A program made the position numbers and the translations under genes. DNA of 18,776 nt from an uncultured Collinsella sp. (GTDB taxonomy: Bacteria > Actinomycetota > Coriobacteriia > Coriobacteriales > Coriobacteriaceae): assembly GCA_902465265.1 (NCBI GenBank), contig CABQMF010000039.1, positions 1-18,776 of the forward strand. The letters run 5' to 3'. The notes beneath the pieces were generated by a model. That model worked only from the letters and a program-made list of their open reading frames with translations. It made no database searches and was not told the DNA's origin. Numbering within the stretch: the stretch's first letter is position 1; every line of letters starts with the position of its first letter. Shown here one piece after another: positions 13,704 to 18,776 of the stretch.

Positions 13704-14087
13704 CTACATTTTCATAACGTAATAGCCCGCGTCCCTCACCGCCGTCTCGAGTGTGTCGCGATCAACCGGGCGCTTCGAGCGTACGTGTGCCGTGTGGTCC
13801 GCATACGTCACCGTAGCCCACACGCCATCAAGCGTATTGAGGGCATTCGTCACATTCCGAGCGCAGCCGTCGCAGCTCATGCCGCCGATAAGCAACTCAT
13901 CGCTATAGGGGTAGTGGGACGGATCGGTATCCGCAACCACTACCTTCTTGGCCTTCTTGCCGCTCGCGCCATCGCTGCAACAACTCTTCCCGTGTGTCGA
14001 AGCGGCAATGCGACGCAGTCCAAAAAACATGCCGACGGCAATGACGGCCAGCACGATGAGATTCGCGGGGTTAAGCAAATCTTCCAT
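13704..14087 (-). CDS. Membrane-anchored heavy-metal-associated (HMA) domain protein
   Basis: The 127-residue protein begins with a membrane helix (NLIVLAVIAVGMFFGL, 9-24), continues with a Cys/His-containing linker (THGKSCCSDG, 31-40), then a lysine-rich stretch and a C-terminal HMA domain. The metal site is GGMSCDGCA, with C72 and C75 as the CxxC pair. Such domains carry Cu(I) or other soft metals as in CopZ and at the N-terminus of P-type ATPases. No ATPase gene is adjacent, so this may act as a membrane-tethered metal chaperone or buffer. The HMA domain sits on the C-terminal side of the single helix, facing the cytosol if the N-terminus is outside. The start at 14087 has AAGGGG upstream; ATG at 14105 would lie before it. 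A cysteine pair in the linker may be a second metal site. Confidence 0.85.
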   Translation of the reverse strand: MEDLLNPANLIVLAVIAVGMFFGLRRIAASTHGKSCCSDGASGKKAKKVVVADTDPSHYPYSDELLIGGMSCDGCARNVTNALNTLDGVWATVTYADHTAHVRSKRPVDRDTLETAVRDAGYYVMKM

Positions 14088-14114
14088 GCGTTCCCCTTTC
14101 TCCAAATACTGATA

Positions 14115-14135
14115 TCTATACCCCCACGGGGTGTT
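14115..14135 (-). promoter_or_regulatory. G/C-tract operator-like site and -10 of the HMA gene
   Basis: ACCCC-CAC-GGGGT, flanked by TAT on one side, forms a G/C-tract dyad about 35 bases before the HMA start. CsoR/RcnR-type metal sensors bind sites of this general form, a C-tract and G-tract with A/T flanks. On the minus strand the dyad runs straight into TATAGAT, a plausible -10. No good -35 hexamer is visible. Confidence 0.45.
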
Positions 14136-14196
14136 CCCATCTTACTCCAAACTCGTGTCGGTTCAGTCAATTAGTTTCCCTGTTCAAACTTTTTAG

Positions 14197-14224
14197 TTGA
14201 CCAAGGCTTACTTTCGTGTATAAG
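14197..14224 (+). promoter_or_regulatory. Promoter of the DUF3793-flavodoxin operon
   Basis: TTGACC (14197-14202) and TATAAG (14219-14224) are separated by 16 bp, both near consensus, 39 bases before the GTG start. Confidence 0.7.
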
Positions 14225-14243
14225 TTTTCCTAGGCTAACAACT
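14225..14243. promoter_or_regulatory. Partial DtxR/IdeR-like iron box
   Basis: Directly after the -10 hexamer the sequence TTTTCCTAGGCTAACAACT contains TAGGCTAAC, identical to the core and right half of the DtxR/IdeR consensus TTAGGTTAGGCTAACCTAA; the outer left part does not match. The position at the start of transcription suits a repressor, and the flavodoxin downstream suits control by iron. The match is only about 11 of 19. Confidence 0.4.
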
Positions 14244-14263
14244 GAGGACCCGAAAGGAGCATC

Positions 14264-14968
14264 GTGACTCGAACCATTGACATCCCGACATACCAAACGG
14301 CTGTCGTGCGCAACTGCTCCCCTACGCTCGCAGGTATCAAGCCGGCTTCGCTCTTTACCTATCCCGGCGTTTACGCCAACCAAAACGGAAAACCCGGCGC
14401 CGCCCATATCGAAGAGCGACGCTCTCGCCTGCTCGCCGTCATAGCCCAATGCAACCGCGAGCTCCAGCCACTCGGGATCCATATGAGCGTTTTGGTCTGG
14501 CGCCCCTGCGGGGCGCTCATCTATGTGTACCGCCCTGCGGACCTCATGCGATACCTCTCCGACCCCCGCGCCACGACGGCGCTTGCCGCCGAAGGTTACG
14601 ATGTCCACAACCTGCCCGCATCCCTGGTGCATCTCGCCGCGCGCATCACGCTGGCAAGCAGCAATGCCGCAGAAAGCGCCTATGACGGAAGCGTCTGCGC
14701 ACTCGCACGGAATAGGCACTGCGATACGGGGTGCACGTGCGAGTTCCCCCACGAAATTGGCTATTTTTTGGGCTATCCCTACGAAGATGTCCATCAGTTT
14801 ATCGTCCAGCACGGCGAAAACTATAAGGTCTTTGGCGCATGGAAGGTATACACAAACGTTGAGCAGGCGCTCACGACCTTCGATTCCTATCGCGCATGCA
14901 CGCAATACCTTACCTACATCTATCAACAGGGCTGCACCCTGGGACAACTTGTCCAGGCAACCCGATAG
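14264..14968 (+). CDS. DUF3793 family protein
   Basis: The 234-residue protein has the DUF3793 signature CEFPHEIGYFLGYPYEDV (159-176) followed by NYKVFGAWKVY (186-196). An earlier part (residues 50-135) carries the IEERRSRLL and LVWRP blocks typical of the family. Cysteines are frequent (C18, C63, C82, C145, C153, C157, C159, C212, C224), with C153-C157-C159 close together, so metal or redox binding is possible. The family has no established biochemical role; members are common in anaerobes and often sit beside flavodoxin or iron-transport genes. The GTG start is preceded by AAAGGAG. It is the first gene of an operon with flavodoxin, 46 bp upstream of it, behind a strong promoter and an iron-box-like sequence. 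Confidence 0.85.
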   Translation: MTRTIDIPTYQTAVVRNCSPTLAGIKPASLFTYPGVYANQNGKPGAAHIEERRSRLLAVIAQCNRELQPLGIHMSVLVWRPCGALIYVYRPADLMRYLSDPRATTALAAEGYDVHNLPASLVHLAARITLASSNAAESAYDGSVCALARNRHCDTGCTCEFPHEIGYFLGYPYEDVHQFIVQHGENYKVFGAWKVYTNVEQALTTFDSYRACTQYLTYIYQQGCTLGQLVQATR

Positions 14969-15014
14969 AGCATACAAAACGCGGCCGCACGCCGCACAAC
15001 CGAAAGGAAAACAT

Positions 15015-15434
15015 ATGAGCAAGATCGCAATCGTCTACTGGAGTGGTACAGGCAACACCGAGGCCATGGCAAACTTCGTTGCCGAGGGCGCAACCGATGC
15101 CGGCGCCGAGGCAGAGGTCATCTCCTGCGCCGACTTCTCCGCAGACAAGGCCGCCGGCTATGACGCCATTGCCTTCGGCTGCCCCGCCATGGGTTCCGAG
15201 GAGCTTGAGTATGACGAGTTCCAGCCTATGTGGGACGAGGTCAAGGAGACCCTCGGCGATAAGAAGGTCGTCCTTTTTGGCTCCTACTCGTGGGCCGAGG
15301 GCGAGTGGATGGACAACTGGAAGGCCGACGCCGACGAGGCCGGCGTCAACGTCGTAGATTCCGTCATCTGCTACGACGCACCCGACGACGAGGGCGAAGC
15401 GGCCTGCAAGGCCCTGGGAGCGGAGCTGGCCTAA
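15015..15434 (+). CDS. Short-chain flavodoxin
   Basis: The 139-residue protein is a short-chain flavodoxin, a soluble FMN electron carrier that can replace ferredoxin. The phosphate-binding loop is WSGTGNTEAMA (residues 9-19), preceded by strand KIAIVY. The FMN-flanking loops are FGCPAMGSEELEYDEF (55-70) and FGSYSWAEGEWMDNW (89-103), including aromatic residues expected to stack on the isoalloxazine ring. The acidic C-terminal half is typical of clostridial flavodoxins. The start has AAAGGAAAA upstream at reasonable spacing. It is the second gene after DUF3793, and a strong bidirectional terminator follows. Induction under iron shortage would be usual for the family and fits the motif upstream of the operon. 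Confidence 0.94.
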   Translation: MSKIAIVYWSGTGNTEAMANFVAEGATDAGAEAEVISCADFSADKAAGYDAIAFGCPAMGSEELEYDEFQPMWDEVKETLGDKKVVLFGSYSWAEGEWMDNWKADADEAGVNVVDSVICYDAPDDEGEAACKALGAELA

Positions 15435-15507
15435 CGAAGCCGTCAGAAAGTCGCAAGGCAACTGACAGCCGAGTACCGCACAACAACAGTCGCTCATGCC
15501 CAAACAA

Positions 15508-15543
15508 AAACGGGGACCGGATATTCACATCCGGTCCCCGTTT
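15508..15543. terminator. Bidirectional terminator between flavodoxin and ABC transporter genes
   Basis: A perfect 15-bp stem (15508-15522 with 15529-15543) closes a six-base loop. The GC core CGGGGACCGGAT is flanked by A on the left and T on the right, giving TTTGTTATAT on the plus strand and TTTTTGTTTG on the minus strand. It ends both convergent operons. Confidence 0.88.
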
Positions 15544-15569
15544 GTTATATCGATAACCTCGACGCGCCG

Positions 15570-16319
15570 CTATGAGATATTGCCCAAGAACGCCTTGGTG
15601 CGCTCGCTCTTGGGATGGTCGAAGACCTCGCTCGGCGTGCCCTCTTCCACGATAACGCCGCCGTCCATAAAGACGACGCGGTCGGCGACGTCGCGGGCAA
15701 AGCCCATCTCGTGCGTCACGACGATCATGGTCATACCGTCACGTGCCAGGTCGCGCATAACGCCCAGAACATCGCGAACGAGCTCGGGGTCGAGCGCCGA
15801 GGTAGCCTCGTCAAAGAGCATGACGTGCGGATTCATCGACAGGGCGCGAGCGATAGCCACGCGCTGCTGCTGGCCACCCGAGAGCTGGCTCGGCATAAAA
15901 TCGATGCGCTCAGACAGGCCGACCTTGGTCAGCTCCTCGATGGCGATCTTCTCGGCCTCTTCCTTGCTGCGCTTGAGCACCTTTTGCTGCGCAAGCATGA
16001 CGTTCTTTTTGACCGACAGGTGCGGGAACAGGTTGAGCTGTTGAAAGACCATGCCCAGGTGCGTGCGCACCTTATTGAGGTCGACGCCCTTGGCGCACAC
16101 ATCCACGCCCTCAACGACAATCGAGCCGCTCGTAGGATGCTCTAGACGATTGATGCAGCGAAGCATCGTCGACTTGCCCGAGCCCGAAGGACCCAAAACG
16201 ACAACAACCTCACCCTTGTGCACGTCCAGATCGATATCACGCAGAACCACGTTATCGCCAAAAGCCTTTTGGAGGTTCTTGATGCTGACAACGACCTCGT
16301 TGGAATTCGTTTCACTCAT
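15570..16319 (-). CDS. Polar amino acid ABC transporter ATP-binding protein
   Basis: The 249-residue ATPase is of the GlnQ/HisP type. It has Walker A GPSGSGKS (43-50), Q-loop VFQQLNLFPHLSV, signature LSGGQQQRVAIARAL (146-160), Walker B VMLFDEATSALDPEL with D170 and E171, and the switch histidine in VVTHEMGFARDVADRV. Two copies would sit on the cytoplasmic side of the permease and drive import. AAGGAGG before the ATG overlaps the end of the permease gene, 12 bp upstream, so the two are translationally linked. It is the last gene of the operon. The closest functional label is glutamine or general polar amino acid uptake; specificity is set by the binding protein. Confidence 0.95.
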   Translation of the reverse strand: MSETNSNEVVVSIKNLQKAFGDNVVLRDIDLDVHKGEVVVVLGPSGSGKSTMLRCINRLEHPTSGSIVVEGVDVCAKGVDLNKVRTHLGMVFQQLNLFPHLSVKKNVMLAQQKVLKRSKEEAEKIAIEELTKVGLSERIDFMPSQLSGGQQQRVAIARALSMNPHVMLFDEATSALDPELVRDVLGVMRDLARDGMTMIVVTHEMGFARDVADRVVFMDGGVIVEEGTPSEVFDHPKSERTKAFLGNIS

Positions 16320-16331
16320 GACAGGACCTCC

Positions 16332-17693
16332 TTACAGACCGGCGATGTGATCGGCGGGCGTCGCGACAACCTGTCCGGCGCTCTTGGCGGGACGCTTCTT
16401 CTTGGTCTCGGCCGTACCCAGTAGCTTCGCCTCAAGACCGCTCACCAAGCGTGCAAGCGGCAGGGTAATAACCAGATAGAACAGGGCGGCAACCACATAC
16501 GGCGTAATGGAGCCCGTCGTTGCCACGATGGTGCGGGCATTCATGACGATCTCGACCACGCCAACGGCGGCGAGCAGCGACGTATCCTTGTAGAGCAGGA
16601 TAAACTCGCTGGTCAGCGTAGGCAGGACATTGCGGAACGTCTGCGGAATCATAACGTAGAGCAGCGTCTGGAAGGCATTCATGCCCAGCGAGCGAGCAGC
16701 CTCGTTTTGGCCCTTGGGGATCGACTGAATACCGGCACGGAAGATCTCGCACAGGTACGCAGACGAGTTCATGGCCATGACGATAACGCCCAAGACGTAG
16801 TCGTCCACCTTGACGCCGGCAAGCGGTAGGCCAAAGAACGCAATGTAGATCTGCAGGAACGCCGGCGTGCCGCGGATGATATTCACGTAGATGCCGGCAA
16901 GGCAGCGCAGGATGCGCGACTTGGAGATGCGCATGAGCGACAGCGCAAAGCCAAAGGGAATAGCCAACGGAAATGCCACGAGCACGATCGAGAGCGACAT
17001 AAGGAAGCCCTTAAAGACGATCGGCAGGCTCTGGACCAAAATGACCGGGTTCAAGAACAGGCGGAGGAACATATTGGAGTTCCACGCCTCGACCCACGGC
17101 TGCTCTTTAAGGTCGGCCAAGAAGTTATCGAAGGCCGTCACGCCCTTGATCTCGACGGAAGGAATCTTGGAGATCTTCTTGGCCGAACCGTCGGCGAGCG
17201 TATAGGTGCCGCTAAAGGCCTCGTCGCCACCCTCGACGGGGAAGGTCACGCCGTAGACCTCGACGCGAAAATAGCCGCCAGCCGGCGCCGTCTCGCCAAA
17301 GTCGATTTTGAGTGTCTGACCGTCCACCTTGCACGCGGGCTTCATGGGCGTACGGTCCATGAGGTCCTCGCCCGAGAGCATCGTCAGGCGTGTGTCATCG
17401 GCACCAAACGTCGTGCCGTCGGCAAACGTCAGCGAAAGCCCACTCAGTTCCTCATCGGCATCGGCCTGGACCTCCCAGGTAATGCGCGTCTCGGTACCGC
17501 CGACCACGGCGCTGCCCGAACCGGTATTGGGACGCGCGGTGATCTTTGCGGTCTCGAGCGCCTGGGCGGTCGAAGGCACGGCTGTCCCCGCGCACGCCAA
17601 AGCAAGCGCCACAGCCAGGGCGCAGGCTAGCTTTTGGAGCATCGAGGGCAGCGGGGAACGCCGACCCATGGCCCCTTCGTTCAATCGAGACAA
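16332..17693 (-). CDS. Polar amino acid ABC permease with N-terminal extracellular domain
   Basis: The 453-residue protein has two parts. Residues 1-45 form a signal-peptide-like region (RRSPLPSMLQK, a hydrophobic run, then STAQA). Residues about 46-185 form a beta-rich, probably extracellular domain (TRITWEVQADADEELSGLSLTFADGTTF...). From about 219 comes a HisM/GlnP-type permease with several membrane helices and the EAARSLGMNAFQTLLYVMIPQ loop (331-351) that docks the ATPase. Ordinary members lack the outer domain. The start chosen is TTG at 17693, with AGGAG five bases before it; ATG at 17669 is an alternative and ATG at 17774 has no support and overlaps a terminator hairpin. The C-terminal tail is basic. 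It lies between binding-protein and ATPase genes. The outer domain might hold substrate or contact the lipoprotein; that is inference. Confidence 0.88.
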   Translation of the reverse strand: MSRLNEGAMGRRSPLPSMLQKLACALAVALALACAGTAVPSTAQALETAKITARPNTGSGSAVVGGTETRITWEVQADADEELSGLSLTFADGTTFGADDTRLTMLSGEDLMDRTPMKPACKVDGQTLKIDFGETAPAGGYFRVEVYGVTFPVEGGDEAFSGTYTLADGSAKKISKIPSVEIKGVTAFDNFLADLKEQPWVEAWNSNMFLRLFLNPVILVQSLPIVFKGFLMSLSIVLVAFPLAIPFGFALSLMRISKSRILRCLAGIYVNIIRGTPAFLQIYIAFFGLPLAGVKVDDYVLGVIVMAMNSSAYLCEIFRAGIQSIPKGQNEAARSLGMNAFQTLLYVMIPQTFRNVLPTLTSEFILLYKDTSLLAAVGVVEIVMNARTIVATTGSITPYVVAALFYLVITLPLARLVSGLEAKLLGTAETKKKRPAKSAGQVVATPADHIAGL

Positions 17694-17756
17694 GGTAGCT
17701 CCTAACGTATCAGTTGCCGACATTACGGGACGGGACGACGCCCGTTCAAGAAACGC

Positions 17757-17787
17757 AAAGGCCCTCTCCGCCAAAACGGAAAGGGCC
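17757..17787 (-). terminator. Attenuator-like terminator after the binding-protein gene
   Basis: An 11-position stem (17760-17770 with 17777-17787, one wobble pair in the transcript) with a six-base loop is followed on the minus strand by TTTGCGTTTC, 22 bases past the binding-protein stop. The weak U-tract suggests partial termination, lowering permease and ATPase expression relative to the binding protein. Confidence 0.65.
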
Positions 17788-17809
17788 CGCGCGCAATCAA
17801 GTAGCTATT

Positions 17810-18670
17810 TTACTTGATGTTGTACTTAGCCATGAGGGCGTCAACGGTACCGTCGTCGGTCAGGTCCTTGATGGCCTGGTTGATGTCGTCCTTGAGCTTG
17901 GTGTTGCCCTGGTTGATGGCGATAGCGTACTCCTCGCCGGTGCTAATCTGCTTAATGGTCTGGCAGGTGTTGAACTGCTCGGCGGTCAGCTGGCTGGCAA
18001 CGGAGCGGTTGGTGACTACGGCGTCGCCCTTATCGGACTGCAGGGCGCTGAAGCACTCGGTAGCGTCCTTGTAGGGGACGATCTTGGCCTTGGGGAAGTT
18101 CTCCTGGGCAAAGGACTCGGCGGTCGAGCCAGACTGGACGATGATGGTAGCGTCGGCGTTGTTGAGCTTCTCGCTGTAGTTGTCGGCCGTGATGCCGGTG
18201 TTATCGACCTTGGTCACGATAGCCTGATCGTCCATGTAGTAGGAGTCGGAGAAAGTGACTTCCTTCTCACGCTCGGGCGTGTCGGTGATAGCCGCGATGG
18301 AGACGTCATACTTGGCGCCCGAAGCGACGCCCGGAACCAGCGTGTCAAAGTCATTGTTGACATACTCGACATCCAGACCCAGCTTGTCGCCGATAGCCTT
18401 GATGAGCTCAAGGTCAAAGCCCTGATAATCGCCGTTGTCATCCTTGTACTCAAACGGAGCGTACTCGGCAGAAGTGCCGACGGTCAGCGTACCGTCCTTG
18501 ACGAGCGCATATTCCTTGGAGCCGTCGACCTTCTCGACCTTCGCGTTGTCAGAGTTGCTGGAACCGGCATCGGAACCAGAGGTGGCGTTGGACGAGCCGC
18601 AGCCCGTCAGAGCAAGGGCGAGTGCCATAGCACCCGTGGCGGCAAATGCGCCAAGCTTCTTGAGCTTCAT
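17810..18670 (-). CDS. Polar amino acid ABC transporter substrate-binding lipoprotein
   Basis: The 286-residue protein is a family-3 extracellular solute-binding protein. The signal peptide MKLKKLGAFAATGAMALALA leads to the lipobox LTGC with C24 as the lipidated residue, followed by a Ser/Asn/Gly linker. The mature part has the usual blocks: LTVGTSAEYAPFEYKDDNG, YQGFDLELIKAIGDKLGLDVEYV, FDTLVPGVASGAKYDVSIAAITDTPEREKEVTFSDSYY and YAIAINQGNTKLKDDIN. It captures a polar amino acid outside the membrane and delivers it to the permease. The start at 18670 is set by AAGGAGAC; an upstream in-frame ATG at 18736 overlaps the promoter. It is the first gene of the operon. Whether it binds cystine, glutamine or another amino acid cannot be decided by eye. 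Confidence 0.95.
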   Translation of the reverse strand: MKLKKLGAFAATGAMALALALTGCGSSNATSGSDAGSSNSDNAKVEKVDGSKEYALVKDGTLTVGTSAEYAPFEYKDDNGDYQGFDLELIKAIGDKLGLDVEYVNNDFDTLVPGVASGAKYDVSIAAITDTPEREKEVTFSDSYYMDDQAIVTKVDNTGITADNYSEKLNNADATIIVQSGSTAESFAQENFPKAKIVPYKDATECFSALQSDKGDAVVTNRSVASQLTAEQFNTCQTIKQISTGEEYAIAINQGNTKLKDDINQAIKDLTDDGTVDALMAKYNIK

Positions 18671-18727
18671 AATCAGTCTCCTTCCGGTGACCCCGTTTGA
18701 TTCAGAGGTCTGCAAAAACTGTTGGCT

Positions 18728-18756
18728 ATTATGCACCCGTAAGTGCGAATCTGCAA
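18728..18756 (-). promoter_or_regulatory. Promoter of the amino acid ABC transporter operon
   Basis: On the minus strand TTGCAG (18756-18751) and CATAAT (18733-18728) are exactly 17 bp apart. The -10 matches five of six consensus positions. The start of transcription would be about 50 bases before the ATG at 18670. Confidence 0.6.
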
Positions 18757-18776
18757 TTAGAAAACTGATTGAAACA

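Noticed and set aside
17714..18700. 328-codon plus-strand open frame opposite the binding-protein gene
   Set aside because: The opposite strand encodes a complete lipoprotein with lipobox; this frame is a Val/Leu/Gly-rich shadow.

Overview
The window reads as chromosomal DNA of a GC-rich anaerobic gut actinobacterium of the class Coriobacteriia, most likely Collinsella or a close relative. This is inferred from strong AGGAGG-type ribosome sites, the flavodoxin/DUF3793 pair, the UvrX-type polymerase with a YolD-like partner and the protein styles. No rRNA or tRNA anchors the assignment, so genus is a judgement.

Left part (1-2701): a minus-strand set runs from a Cof-type HAD phosphatase (2701-1859), through a stem-loop terminator, to a beta-phosphoglucomutase-like HAD phosphatase (1795-1136) and a PfkB sugar kinase closely resembling fructoselysine 6-kinase FrlD (1073-210). 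Two dyad-symmetric elements, at 1-36 and 118-138, lie outside any gene.

Central part (2702-6286): after a gene-poor, promoter-bearing stretch comes the most unusual locus, a plus-strand three-gene operon. It holds an unrecognised 296-residue protein, a ClpP-like serine protease with an intact Ser-His-Asp triad, and a VirD4/TraG-type ring ATPase without a membrane anchor whose start codon overlaps the protease stop. No relaxase, other type IV secretion gene or integrase is present, and housekeeping genes flank it. A coupling-protein ATPase translated together with a ClpP-type protease suggests an undescribed proteolytic or translocation machine, or a domesticated conjugation remnant.

Next (6253-8788): glucose-6-phosphate isomerase (minus) with a leader hairpin that presents a Shine-Dalgarno-like loop, then a half-length relative of iron-containing alcohol dehydrogenases bracketed by copies of a GGGACAGG-containing repeat. 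A plus-strand SOS unit follows (8888-10883): a sigma70-type promoter, a LexA-type box, a Y-family polymerase with an inserted linker, and an overlapping YolD-like gene. A long minus-strand gene for a secreted, probably sortase-anchored beta-propeller-like protein (13432-10880) converges on it, and its likely terminator lies inside the YolD coding sequence.

Right part (13704-18776): a minus-strand membrane protein with a heavy-metal-associated domain sits behind a G/C-tract operator-like site. Divergently, DUF3793 and flavodoxin genes form an operon with a good promoter and a partial DtxR/IdeR-like motif, suggesting iron-responsive electron transfer. Beyond a bidirectional terminator is a complete minus-strand polar amino acid ABC transporter, in order binding lipoprotein, attenuator-like hairpin, permease with an unusual N-terminal extracellular beta domain, and ATPase.
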